Shown here in pieces: positions 7,033-14,874 of a stretch of 19,429 nucleotides of DNA. The position numbers and the translations under genes are program-made. Location of the stretch: NCBI GenBank assembly GCA_014859805.1, contig JACUTN010000007.1, positions 1 to 19,429 of the forward strand. The letters are read 5' to 3'. The notes beneath the pieces are model-generated. The model saw only the letters and a list, made by a program, of their open reading frames with translations, ran no database searches and had not been told where the DNA came from. The stretch comes from Candidatus Bathyarchaeota archaeon (GTDB taxonomy: Archaea; Thermoproteota; Bathyarchaeia; Bathyarchaeales; Bathycorpusculaceae). Position 1 is the stretch's first letter. Each line of letters starts with the position of its first letter.

Positions 7033-8223
7033 TTATAGAGTCCCGATTGCTTTTTCAGCGTTTTCTAAAAGTATGTGTTTCTTGTCTATTGGCACTACTA
7101 CGCTTGCAGCATACTGGTGTCCATCAGCTATTCCGAAGCCTTCAGATGCTTTGTCTAGAAGGTTTACGGCTCCCAGCAGTTTTCCCTCCTTAATTTGCGA
7201 CTGCATGATTTTTGGCACTCTAATGGAACCCTTAACAAAGTTTCCCTCTAGTTTTCCCCAACCCGGAATTTCTGGCGGCACATCTACGAATCCTAGGATG
7301 TACTTGTTGGGTTTTATTAGGCGTGCCTTGTAAGACAAGAAAGAGCAGAACTGCCCTATCACTTTTACACCCATGCCAGCATACATGCTTCCAGCGTCAA
7401 ACCATTGAACGTGTTCTGTTTCCTTGAGCCTTTCACGGTAAAGCCTTCCCAAAAGCCTTCGGTTAGCCTCCTTACGTCGAGTCTCCAAAGCGTTAACCCT
7501 CTCTTTTGCGTCTTTGCTTAACCCTTCAAGACAAACATTTATTCCGATTTCAGGTCCACCTTCATAGTAACCCACTGCCCCTAAAATTTGAAGCTTCGAA
7601 AACAAGGAATTAACCCGCATTTTGAACTCTGTTATTTCAAAATTTTTACCCTTCTGCTGGACTATTCCGTTCTTTAGGGCTTCGTCCAAAACTATCTTGT
7701 TTATTCCTTGAAACCCTTGTGGGATTTCGCAGCTTCCGACAAGAGCCAGATAACTTAGGTCTTGATTGGCGTTGTTCAGGGCTTTTGCAAATAGATAACA
7801 GCATGTTGCTCCTGAAAAATCTGTTTCACCCTCAAAGCCGAAATGCTCAAGGTTTAAATCTAAAACCTGTGGGTCTTTAGACGGTTTAGGGTCGTGATGA
7901 TCCAAAATTATGGTTAGGTTTCTGCCCTTATTATATTCGGATATTAGATCTGCGTGTGGAGAGCCTATGTCCACGTAAAAGATTGTTTGTCTAGGTTTTG
8001 AATGTAAGTCTTCGATCACTTCAGTGTAGACTTTTTCTAGGCAGAACGTTTTGACTTTTACTTCTTCACGTTCCAAAGCCCTCTTTGTAATAGCAGCTGA
8101 ACATAAGCCGTCTGCATCGTCATGGTGAATTATCATTGCTTCCTTCGGCTTTGCTGCTTTTAGCTCTTCGATTGCTTCGTTTGCTTTTTGATTAAACTCT
8201 TCAATTTGCATGTACAGCACCAT
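7033..8223 (-). CDS. DHH/DHHA1 family phosphoesterase (RecJ-like)
   Basis: Metal-dependent phosphoesterase of the DHH superfamily, whose archaeal members include single-strand nucleases (GAN/RecJ-like) and nucleotide phosphodiesterases. Visible metal motifs: HHDDADG at 33-39, YVDIGSP with D85, and DHH at 108-110. The C-terminal DHHA1 domain ends with GFGIADGHQYAAS (about 362-374), a degenerate form of the GGHxxAAG substrate-binding motif. At 396 residues it is shorter than usual GAN nucleases. The start ATG 8223 lies 1 nt from the stop of the upstream HTH-CBS gene, so the two are translationally coupled; ATG 8211 is an alternative. A repair or replication exonuclease role is possible, but nucleotide substrates are equally plausible. 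Confidence 0.9.
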   Translation of the reverse strand: MVLYMQIEEFNQKANEAIEELKAAKPKEAMIIHHDDADGLCSAAITKRALEREEVKVKTFCLEKVYTEVIEDLHSKPRQTIFYVDIGSPHADLISEYNKGRNLTIILDHHDPKPSKDPQVLDLNLEHFGFEGETDFSGATCCYLFAKALNNANQDLSYLALVGSCEIPQGFQGINKIVLDEALKNGIVQQKGKNFEITEFKMRVNSLFSKLQILGAVGYYEGGPEIGINVCLEGLSKDAKERVNALETRRKEANRRLLGRLYRERLKETEHVQWFDAGSMYAGMGVKVIGQFCSFLSYKARLIKPNKYILGFVDVPPEIPGWGKLEGNFVKGSIRVPKIMQSQIKEGKLLGAVNLLDKASEGFGIADGHQYAASVVVPIDKKHILLENAEKAIGTL

Positions 8224-8224
8224 T

Positions 8225-8758
8225 TTAACCTATAGTTTTTAGAAGGTCCGACCGTGTTATTATTCCAACGATTTCTCCGTCCCTTGCAACCAAAACGCCT
8301 TGATGTCTTTCAAGCAACGGACGGATCACGTCTATGGACGTTTCCTCTGAGACCATGGGTAAGGGTGGACCCATGATGTTTTTAACTTTCTCGTTTGCTA
8401 TGTTTGAACTTAGATTTCTAATTATACTTTCTTCCATTATTGTTCCCACCACTCTGTTTCCAACTAACACGGGCATCTGAGAAATGGCGTGTCTCATCAT
8501 AACATCGCTTACTCTCAGAATGCTGTCATTTGGCTTTGCAAAAAGTACGCCCTCAACCATTACGTCCTTACATTTCCTCTTTTTCCCTTCTGTTAAAACT
8601 TCTAATATTCTATTAATTGTCGATAGCCTCGGGTCCACCTTCCCAAGTTCAATTTTTGCCACATGAGCTTGAGAAACACCGGCAAGTTCAGCCAGTTTTC
8701 TCTGCGTCAATTTTGCTTTTATCCTCAACCTTTTGAGCATAATGCCTGTGATTACCAA
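8225..8758 (-). CDS. HTH transcriptional regulator with two CBS domains
   Basis: An XRE/Cro-type helix-turn-helix (about residues 8-54, with LTQRKLAELAGVSQAHVAKIE) followed by two CBS motifs (about 64-119 and 126-176), the architecture of archaeal COG3620-type regulators. CBS pairs bind adenosyl ligands such as AMP, ATP, SAM or MTA and would act as the sensor. The start is uncertain: TTG 8758 has CTGGTGG 5 nt upstream, GTG 8767 overlaps that site, and ATG 8740 fits a start site about 26 nt from the TATA box at 8782-8787. It is divergent from the SAM synthetase gene across a short shared promoter region and coupled to the DHH gene downstream. Its target promoter is probably in this interval (inference). 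Confidence 0.9.
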   Translation of the reverse strand: MVITGIMLKRLRIKAKLTQRKLAELAGVSQAHVAKIELGKVDPRLSTINRILEVLTEGKKRKCKDVMVEGVLFAKPNDSILRVSDVMMRHAISQMPVLVGNRVVGTIMEESIIRNLSSNIANEKVKNIMGPPLPMVSEETSIDVIRPLLERHQGVLVARDGEIVGIITRSDLLKTIG

Positions 8759-8781
8759 AATAACCACCAGTTATTTTTGAC

Positions 8782-8787
8782 TATAAA
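8782..8787 (-). promoter_or_regulatory. TATA box for the HTH-CBS operon
   Basis: TTTATA on the minus strand, about 26 nt before 8759, where transcription of the regulator gene would begin. It sits only 14 nt from the opposite-facing TATA box of the SAM synthetase gene, so a protein bound here could control both directions. Confidence 0.5.
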
Positions 8788-8800
8788 TAATGCAGTAAAG

Positions 8801-8807
8801 TATATAT
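8801..8807 (+). promoter_or_regulatory. TATA box for the SAM synthetase gene
   Basis: TATATAT about 26 nt before a predicted start site near 8830, leaving a leader of roughly 20 nt that contains the strong ribosome binding site AAGGAGG at 8836-8842. Confidence 0.5.
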
Positions 8808-8849
8808 CTCTTATCAGTGCAACTAAAGCTTCACGAAGGAGGACTAATC

Positions 8850-10058
8850 ATGCGAAACATAATCGTAGAAGACTTGAAGCAGACTCCGCTTAAGAACCAA
8901 CGTATAGAAATCGTTGAAAGAAAAGGCCTTGGACATCCAGACTACATATGTGACGCGGTAATGGACCAAATTTCCATACGTTTAAGCAAAATATACTTAG
9001 AGAAAGCCGGTGCAATACTGCATCACAATGTGGACAAGTCTTTACTTGTAGCAGGAAAAACTGAACCTAGATTCGGCGGGGGCATAGTGAAACAACCAAT
9101 GCTTTTTGTGTTCGGCGACAGGGCAACCTCAAAAATCAACGGCGAAGAAATAAACGTCAGCGAAATAGCCGTAAACGTTGCCAAAGAATGGTTTAGAAAA
9201 AACATGCGATTCGTAGACCCAGAAAAACATGTGAAATACCAAGTTGAGCTAAAGCCAGGCTCAGTCGGCCTCGTCGACATTTTCAAGCGAAAAGGAAAAG
9301 TTTTAGGGGCAAACGACACCTCGGCAGCTGTTGGCTACGCACCTATGACTACAACAGAGAAGGTAGTTCGGAAAACTGAACAGTTTCTAAACTCAACAGA
9401 GTTTAAACAACGCTTTCCAGAATCAGGTGAAGACATAAAAGTCATGGGCTACAGAAACAACAACCACCTACACTTAACAATTTCAATGGCATTCGTCGAT
9501 CGTTACATAAGTAGCGAAGAAGACTACTTCGACAAAAAAGCGAAAATCCTCGAAGAAACCAAAAAGTTCGTCAAAGCCAACACTGATTTTGATGACGTTG
9601 ATGTGCAATTAAACACTTTGGATGTGCGTGGAAGAGGTTTGGACGGTATATACCTAACAGTTTTAGGTACAAGTGCAGACAGCGGTGACTCCGGGCAAGT
9701 GGGCAGAGGAAACCGTGTAAACGGCTTAATATCACTAAACAGGCCTTTCTGTTCAGAAGCTGCAGCTGGCAAGAACCCAGTAAGCCATGTAGGCAAAATT
9801 TACAATGTTCTAACGTACAAAATAGCCCGAGACGTTTATGAGCAAGTGCCTGAAGTTGAAGAAGTCTACATTTGGCTGCTAAGCAAAATCGGAACCCCCA
9901 TAGATCACCCAGCTATTGCAGCAGCTCAGGTGATAATGAAAGGAAACAACCATATAGATACAGTTAGACGCGAAATAAAAGAAGTATTAGATTATGAACT
10001 GGAAAACATAGAGAAATTCTGCATGGAACTAGCCCAAGGAAAGATTCCAATATGCTAG
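8850..10058 (+). CDS. mat: S-adenosylmethionine synthetase, archaeal type
   Basis: Makes S-adenosylmethionine from methionine and ATP in the cytoplasm. The protein belongs to the divergent archaeal AdoMet synthetase family (COG1812): KGLGHPDYICDAVMD near the N-terminus, GGGIVKQPMLFVFGDRA, the central block GTSADSGDSGQVGRGNRVNG and the segment CSEAAAGKNPVSHVGKIYN, then GTPIDHP near the C-terminus. ATG 8850 gives 402 residues, the normal length, and has AAGGAGG 7 nt upstream; the in-frame GTG at 8817 would place the start ahead of the ribosome binding site and is rejected. The opposite-facing neighbour is a CBS-domain regulator, a possible controller of this gene. A 266-nt gap follows the stop. 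Confidence 0.97.
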   Translation: MRNIIVEDLKQTPLKNQRIEIVERKGLGHPDYICDAVMDQISIRLSKIYLEKAGAILHHNVDKSLLVAGKTEPRFGGGIVKQPMLFVFGDRATSKINGEEINVSEIAVNVAKEWFRKNMRFVDPEKHVKYQVELKPGSVGLVDIFKRKGKVLGANDTSAAVGYAPMTTTEKVVRKTEQFLNSTEFKQRFPESGEDIKVMGYRNNNHLHLTISMAFVDRYISSEEDYFDKKAKILEETKKFVKANTDFDDVDVQLNTLDVRGRGLDGIYLTVLGTSADSGDSGQVGRGNRVNGLISLNRPFCSEAAAGKNPVSHVGKIYNVLTYKIARDVYEQVPEVEEVYIWLLSKIGTPIDHPAIAAAQVIMKGNNHIDTVRREIKEVLDYELENIEKFCMELAQGKIPIC

Positions 10059-10170
10059 GTTTTGTTTACAGTTTAAAAGCTATTGTGGCATGGTATGTTT
10101 CGTCCTAGGGTTTCCCATAATTCTCACATGTCTTCTTTCAATGCGTTTCGCCCACATCTGTTTATGATAA

Positions 10171-10212
10171 TTATTTCTACATTTCAGAACACTCAGGAAA
10201 CGGAAGAAATAA
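10171..10212. repeat. Inverted repeat in the mat-aminopeptidase gap
   Basis: Perfect 8-nt arms TTATTTCT (10171-10178) and AGAAATAA (10205-10212), extended outward by G-T pairs, around a 26-nt loop that itself holds TTTC/GAAA. It lies in the 266-nt gap 10059-10324, where I see no ORF or tRNA. Hairpin, small RNA or 3' end structure of the mat transcript are all possible. Confidence 0.4.
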
Positions 10213-10297
10213 CTTTCTGAGAAGTTGTAACGTTCAGGTATTTCCTTTTAAAGCAAGACAGTTGCTAGCATTCTAAAACTTTATCATTCAGCAGTTC

Positions 10298-10305
10298 TTA
10301 TAAAT
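10298..10305 (+). promoter_or_regulatory. TATA box for the aminopeptidase gene
   Basis: TTATAAAT centred 24 nt before the ATG at 10325. This spacing predicts transcription starting at or next to the start codon, so the mRNA is probably leaderless; no ribosome binding site is visible. Confidence 0.55.
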
Positions 10306-10324
10306 GACTTCGTGAGATGATTTC

Positions 10325-11335
10325 ATGGATGCTTGGGAAGCCGCGAAAAACGCATTAGAATGTGTTCTAGAAGCAAAAAGAGGCGAAAGCATAGTCGTTT
10401 TTTGTGACTGTGAAAAGATGAGTATTGGTAAAGCCTTTGCAAACGGTGCTTTAAAGCTTGGTCTTCAAACACGCTTAGTGCAGTTGAAAACTGATGGGAA
10501 TGTCCTGCGAAAGGAAGTTCCGCCGCAAATCATGGAGATTGTGACAAAGCAAACGCCGGACATCTACATCAATCTTCTTCGTGGAACTCGTGAGGAAACG
10601 CAATTCAGGATAAAACTCATAAAAATGGAGACCAAAGACCTTAAAGCACGTTTGGGACATTGTCCAGGCGTTACATTGGACATGCTGACTGAAGGCGCTT
10701 TAGCATTAACCGCTGAAGAACATAGACAGATGCAAGCATTCGCGGACAAACTAATTGAAAAGCTAAGCAAAGCAGTCAGAGTTGAAGTTATGAATCTCGC
10801 TGGAACAAACGTTTCATTAAGTGTTGAAGGAAGACCCTTCTTCACAGACACAAAGATAGATTGGAAGACAATGAAGTGGATGAACCTTCCAACAGGCGAA
10901 GTCATAGTTGCTCCAGTAGAAAGTTCCCTTGAAGGCAAATTAGTGTGTGACATGGCTATAGGCGGAATAGGACCTGTAAAAACTCCAGTGGAAATAACGG
11001 TCAAAAATGGTAAGGTTGAAGATGTTTCTTCTGCAGACACCGAAGTGTTGAGTAGGGTTAAAGGTTCGTTACACACTGATGAGTGGTCAAATGTTGTGGG
11101 TGAATTTGCTTTTGGAATAAACCCTAAGGCAAGATTTGTTGAGGAATTTCTAGAAGCCGAAAAAATGCTGAATACAATTCACATAGCCTTTGGCAACAAT
11201 TCAGACATGCCTGGCGGAAAAAACCCTTCTAAGAATCACATGGACTTTCTAGTATCGAAACCTACGGTTAATGTGTTTGACAAAGATGGCTCAAGCATTG
11301 ACGTACTCATGAACGGAGTTTTCCAGCATTTGTAG
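10325..11335 (+). CDS. M29-type metallo-aminopeptidase (aminopeptidase T/AmpS family, COG2309)
   Basis: Cytoplasmic metal-dependent exopeptidase that removes N-terminal residues from peptides. The 336-residue protein keeps the likely metal ligands of the family in order: Glu192 (PTGEVIVAP), Glu260 (VVGEFAFGIN), His286 (HIAFGNN), and His305 with Asp307 (KNHMDF). The block from GEFAFGINPKAR to HMDFLVSKP is the clearest family mark. The N-terminal half is shorter and more divergent than in bacterial aminopeptidase T (about 410 residues), as in many archaeal members. It has its own TATA box and probably a leaderless start. It may recycle peptides released by the proteasome, but this is general inference. 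Confidence 0.87.
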   Translation: MDAWEAAKNALECVLEAKRGESIVVFCDCEKMSIGKAFANGALKLGLQTRLVQLKTDGNVLRKEVPPQIMEIVTKQTPDIYINLLRGTREETQFRIKLIKMETKDLKARLGHCPGVTLDMLTEGALALTAEEHRQMQAFADKLIEKLSKAVRVEVMNLAGTNVSLSVEGRPFFTDTKIDWKTMKWMNLPTGEVIVAPVESSLEGKLVCDMAIGGIGPVKTPVEITVKNGKVEDVSSADTEVLSRVKGSLHTDEWSNVVGEFAFGINPKARFVEEFLEAEKMLNTIHIAFGNNSDMPGGKNPSKNHMDFLVSKPTVNVFDKDGSSIDVLMNGVFQHL

Positions 11336-11396
11336 TTAGAAATGATTAGAAACGCTTAAAATGATAGAATTTCAATGTTGTTGAGGAGACTGGAAG

Positions 11397-11660
11397 ATGA
11401 CTGAAGAGACAACTGAAAAATTGCCCATATCTGACTTCTATAAAGTCGTAGATTACGTTACGATGTTCAAGAGTGAGAAATGGTGGGAGGCAATAGTTGT
11501 TTTTGAATCCTTGGGAAAGCGGTCAATTGGCTTGTATCTTTGGCATAACCGAGACGGCGTGTGGAAGAGAAAACACAAGTTTAACATTAGAAATCTTGAT
11601 GAATGGAACAAGCTTAAGAACGCAATAGAACAGCTTACTCCAAAACTTCGTTCGAAATAG
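11397..11660 (+). CDS. Small protein, possible PC4-like single-strand DNA-binding fold
   Basis: An 87-residue basic protein with no family I can name with certainty. GAGGAG at 11383-11388 and GGAAG just before the ATG support the start. Its second half (GLYLWHNRDGVWKRKHKFNI followed by LDEWNKLKNAIEQL, about residues 45-80) resembles the pattern of the transcriptional coactivator PC4/p15, where a strand with an aromatic pair is followed by a basic loop, a strand and a helix with W..LK..I. PC4 domains bind single-stranded DNA and act in transcription or repair. This resemblance is my reading of the pattern, not a search result. Confidence 0.75.
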   Translation: MTEETTEKLPISDFYKVVDYVTMFKSEKWWEAIVVFESLGKRSIGLYLWHNRDGVWKRKHKFNIRNLDEWNKLKNAIEQLTPKLRSK

Positions 11661-11680
11661 TTGGCTGTCTTTGATTCCGA

Positions 11681-11701
11681 ATTCTTATTCAGAATAAGAA
11701 T
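11681..11701. repeat. Perfect 21-nt palindrome upstream of the membrane protein gene
   Basis: Arms ATTCTTATTC and GAATAAGAAT with a single central A. It lies 20 nt after the stop of the PC4-like gene and 58 nt before the ATG of the membrane protein, just upstream of a TATA-like TTTTATTAA (11716-11724). No T-run follows, so an operator for a dimeric regulator is more likely than a terminator. Confidence 0.7.
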
Positions 11702-11759
11702 CCAGAATTGAATAGTTTTATTAATTCACTCATAGAACAAGACAAAAAGGGCGAATAAT

Positions 11760-12194
11760 ATGGACGACGAACAGGAAACCCAAGAAGACATTCAAGTTGG
11801 GGAAGAAACGTACATAACTGAAGATGAGATAGAAATACCTGCAGAGCAGAGGACAGAACAAAAAGAAGAATATGTGGTTGCAGAGGAAGCAACAGAGCAA
11901 GGAACAGAACTTGAGAAAAAGGGCTTACTGCAGAACTTAATATCAATTAATCAAAGCGAAGACAGAAGCAGTTTCGTACACGGGCTTTCTGTAGGTCTTG
12001 GACTCGGTTGCATAGCAACCTTCATTATAATGTGGATCGTAGTATTCTTCTCTCCACAACTGCCATCAACAGTTACGTACGAAGCCATGCTTTCAGTATT
12101 CATTTATCCTCTCGTTTACCTGCTGGCAGTAGGTTTAATAGCGCTAACAGCTGGCATAGTAAGAGAATACTACACCAGAAAAAACAGCTTCTAA
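11760..12194 (+). CDS. Two-helix membrane protein with acidic N-terminal domain
   Basis: A 144-residue protein of unknown function. Residues 1-55 are strongly acidic and rich in Glu and Gln, so probably disordered; then come two transmembrane helices at about 75-97 and 109-133, joined by a short loop containing SPQLPSTVTYE. The charge pattern and the basic C-terminal tail (REYYTRKNSF) suggest both ends face the cytoplasm. There is no signal peptide or recognised domain. The ATG has no strong ribosome binding site. The palindrome at 11681-11701 upstream may control it. The acidic tail could bind a basic partner or protein complex at the membrane, which is speculation. Confidence 0.75.
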   Translation: MDDEQETQEDIQVGEETYITEDEIEIPAEQRTEQKEEYVVAEEATEQGTELEKKGLLQNLISINQSEDRSSFVHGLSVGLGLGCIATFIIMWIVVFFSPQLPSTVTYEAMLSVFIYPLVYLLAVGLIALTAGIVREYYTRKNSF

Positions 12195-12275
12195 GCCAAC
12201 CGTCAAAATCATGCCGGTTTCTTCACTAATAAACAATTATAATAATCAACAGCCTACTTATAATCGTGAAAATTC

Positions 12276-12908
12276 ATGCCTCACGCGTTCAAACAAATTT
12301 TAGAAAAAATCACAGGTGAAAAGGCTCCAGGACCATCTCCAACATTCTCCGTACTCCATATGCTACGCGCCATAGAACTCATAGCGGAGAAAGCAATCGG
12401 TCGTAGCAAACTCGCTGAAGAACTAGGGCTCGGAGAGGGCGCCGTGCGCACGATGATCAACCGACTAAAAGATGCTGACTTAATTACAACCTCGAAATTA
12501 GGCTGCGCTCTCACAAGTAAGGGCCTAAAGCTTTGGAATGAGTACAGAACGGTTTTTGAAAGGAAAGTTGAGATCGGAAAGAACGAGCTGACGCTTGCAG
12601 ACTACAATGTTGCGATTCTGGTCAAGAACCGTGGGCATAAGGTTAGATCAGGTATGGAGCAACGTGACGCAGCCATAATGGTTGGTGCAAAGGGCGCCAC
12701 AACAATAATGTTCAAGGCAGAACGCTTAATCATTCCATCTGTAAGCGATAATATAGCTAAGGATTTTCCAAAAGCCGCAAACCAGATGGTTAGGCTTCTT
12801 CAACCTGAAGAAAACGACGTAATAGTTGTTGGAAGTGCCGACAGTCTAAGAAAAGCCCAATACGGTGCATCGGCAGCCGCTTGGACCCTTATTAACGATT
12901 CCGGTTAA
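12276..12908 (+). CDS. Winged-helix DUF4443-type regulator
   Basis: A 210-residue archaeal protein with an N-terminal winged helix (about residues 27-95: LHMLRAIELIAEKAIGRSKL, LGEGAVRTMINRLKDADLI, then a wing around TTSKLGCALTSKG) and a C-terminal domain (about 105-205) with RSGMEQRDAAIMVGAKGATTI and NDVIVVGSADS. This two-part plan matches the DUF4443 family of archaeal HTH proteins; the C-terminal half looks like a small-molecule or effector domain of unknown ligand. TATA-like sequences lie at 12237-12245 and 12257-12264. Its stop overlaps the stop of the GPN GTPase gene on the other strand. Confidence 0.85.
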   Translation: MPHAFKQILEKITGEKAPGPSPTFSVLHMLRAIELIAEKAIGRSKLAEELGLGEGAVRTMINRLKDADLITTSKLGCALTSKGLKLWNEYRTVFERKVEIGKNELTLADYNVAILVKNRGHKVRSGMEQRDAAIMVGAKGATTIMFKAERLIIPSVSDNIAKDFPKAANQMVRLLQPEENDVIVVGSADSLRKAQYGASAAAWTLINDSG

Positions 12909-13666
12909 TACGTGTATTTTTCTCCTCCAGCCAAAATCCGTTCCAAAGCCGTGTTGAAATTTATCATTCCCTCGTTTGTTTTAGCCGATACTGGAATGAG
13001 CAAAAACCTTAAACCAAGCTGGTAAATCGCCCTCATCATATTTCTGCTAAGCAAACGCCTTGTTCCTGTAAGTTTCTGCTCAATTGCATTTTCCAAAGCC
13101 CGTGGACTAGCTGACCAGTCCACAACTTTGTTGACATCCTCTTTTGAAAGCAGATCGGATTTCGACAAGAGGTACACTTGGGGGACGAGGAAACGATTGT
13201 AAACAGCTGCTGAAAGGAAAAGGTTTGAAACATAATTGAGCGGATTAAGTGAAAAAGCAGTGTCAAACAAATAGACTATAGCCTTAGGTTCCTTTGTGAG
13301 TTCACTGGCGATGTATGGTCCGCTTGATCTGAAAGCGAATAACTCCATCTGCCCAGAGGTATCCACCAAAACAATGTCAGATGTCAAGTCTTCAATTTCC
13401 TTTGAAATTTCATCAATTTCATCCGCAATCAAATCTGCAGCCATTATCAAAGCGCCGTTTGGCCCTAAACCATACTTCTCCATCAAATCTCCCACATTCA
13501 CGTAGTTTCGAACGTCCACATCAGGCGAATATGGAAGTTTTAAGGCTCCTGGGTCCAGATTCACAACCGTAACGTTCTGTTTTGACATTTTTAGCCATTC
13601 ACTGAAGGATGCCGTGAGTAGAGACTTTCCAGATCCCGCTGTTCCTATAATGAAGACAATAAACAT
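12905..13666 (-). CDS. GPN-loop GTPase
   Basis: Dimeric GTPase of the GPN family (Gpn1/XAB1; archaeal PAB0955). Eukaryotic members help assemble RNA polymerase II; the archaeal role is not settled. The 253 residues show the P-loop GTAGSGKS at 8-15, the GPN insertion GLGPNG with Gly-Pro-Asn at 68-70, the G3 motif DTSGQ, and a G4-like SKSD in place of NKxD, followed by a SAKT-type G5. A ribosome binding site (AGGG/ATAGG) precedes ATG 13666, which starts 11 nt after the stop of the transglutaminase-like gene. Its own stop shares the TTAA at 12905-12908 with the convergent DUF4443 gene. Confidence 0.95.
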   Translation of the reverse strand: MFIVFIIGTAGSGKSLLTASFSEWLKMSKQNVTVVNLDPGALKLPYSPDVDVRNYVNVGDLMEKYGLGPNGALIMAADLIADEIDEISKEIEDLTSDIVLVDTSGQMELFAFRSSGPYIASELTKEPKAIVYLFDTAFSLNPLNYVSNLFLSAAVYNRFLVPQVYLLSKSDLLSKEDVNKVVDWSASPRALENAIEQKLTGTRRLLSRNMMRAIYQLGLRFLLIPVSAKTNEGMINFNTALERILAGGEKYTY

Positions 13667-13677
13667 CCTATCATTCC

Positions 13678-14874
13678 CTACTTAACAAGACAATGTTTGT
13701 TTAGTTTCAAACATGTTCTTGCGTAAAAGCCTTTTCGCTTATTAGGGAATTCTGGTGGCTGCGGCTCTTGCACTTCTTGTTGACTTCGTCTTGACATTAG
13801 AAACACAACTGTGCCCACGCAGACCAAGACCATGGTAATAGCCAACAGAAAAATGAAGAATGTAGATAAAACCATCACGCTGTTAATTGAGCTGTCAGCT
13901 CCAGCGTAATCGTTATCTCCAGACCAGCTTGCCCGAATGTAATGCATGCCGGCAACTTCTGCATTCCAAGTATATGCAAATCGTCCATTAGAATCCGTTG
14001 TAACAGTACCTAATACGGTCCAAGCTAAATTGTTTGTTTTAATGTAAACGGTAACTGTTTTGTTTTGTAGATGCGGTGAAAGTTGTCCCGAAAGTGTGAT
14101 GGTGCTTCCTTGAATAGCATTTGTGGATGAAATTGTTAACGATATTTCCGATGGCTCCAAAGTTTCATAGCTTGCGCAAACCTGTCCTGAAACCTCTTGT
14201 TCACAGTTTTCAAGGGTTATCACCTCTGGAGAGGCATGCCTTAAATCATCTGGGCATTCACCAATTCTCCACCCATTTTTCCAGTTATCTCCTGTACATT
14301 CGGCAACATAATACCGAATGTCATTGCACGTAACATAGTAGACTTGACCTCTAACATCATGCGGTTCATATGAAAGATGGACACCGACGTTCATGTGAGC
14401 TTCACTTTCGTAGTATAGAAGCACAACATCAAGCCCACCAGCTTTCATAATTGAACATGCGATGTAGGAAAAGAGGTCGCAGTCGCCCTTGTTTTCCACG
14501 ATTGTTTCCACAGGATATTTCACAGGCAAAGTCGCATCGTAGGGTATTTGATGCACGATCATCAGAACCCCGTTTGCGAAATCCTCATCATTTGTGTAAA
14601 TTTCCCACAAGCTATCAGCAATGGGTTCTAAAGTGTAGGGAGTAACGAACTTGGCAAAATCATGGTTTGAACCAAGCGTGTGACTTTTTTCATGGTAATA
14701 TTCAAAAAGCGACTGTGAAACCACCACATTTAGCCTGTAATACATTGAACCGTTTGGGCTATCCAAAAGCTGGTAGGACTCGCTGTAGTTTTCTGATAGG
14801 CAATGTGGAAACAGATAAGAAAACGTAATCAAAACCGTTACTATCACGATTGTTTCTGAAAGCTTAAGATGCAT
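13678..14874 (-). CDS. Membrane-anchored transglutaminase-like cysteine protein with Ig-like domain
   Basis: A 398-residue secreted protein: signal peptide or anchor at about 1-27, a transglutaminase/protease-like domain at about 75-215, an Ig-like beta domain at about 245-333, a transmembrane helix at about 336-360 and a 38-residue basic cytoplasmic tail. The papain-like triad is visible as Cys132 (ENKGDCDLFS), His160 (SEAHMNVGV) and Glu192 (YVAECTG). Several other cysteines in the catalytic domain could form disulfides. It probably sits on the outer face of the membrane, cleaving or crosslinking peptide bonds in cell-surface material. The gene precedes the GPN GTPase gene by 11 nt; a TATA-like AAATAAATC lies near 14905-14913. 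Confidence 0.85.
   Translation of the reverse strand: MHLKLSETIVIVTVLITFSYLFPHCLSENYSESYQLLDSPNGSMYYRLNVVVSQSLFEYYHEKSHTLGSNHDFAKFVTPYTLEPIADSLWEIYTNDEDFANGVLMIVHQIPYDATLPVKYPVETIVENKGDCDLFSYIACSIMKAGGLDVVLLYYESEAHMNVGVHLSYEPHDVRGQVYYVTCNDIRYYVAECTGDNWKNGWRIGECPDDLRHASPEVITLENCEQEVSGQVCASYETLEPSEISLTISSTNAIQGSTITLSGQLSPHLQNKTVTVYIKTNNLAWTVLGTVTTDSNGRFAYTWNAEVAGMHYIRASWSGDNDYAGADSSINSVMVLSTFFIFLLAITMVLVCVGTVVFLMSRRSQQEVQEPQPPEFPNKRKGFYARTCLKLNKHCLVK

Noticed and set aside
10564..11076. 170-residue open frame on the minus strand inside the aminopeptidase gene
   Set aside because: It is antisense to strongly conserved metal-binding regions of the aminopeptidase, has serine- and threonine-rich composition typical of reverse frames, and no ribosome binding site.
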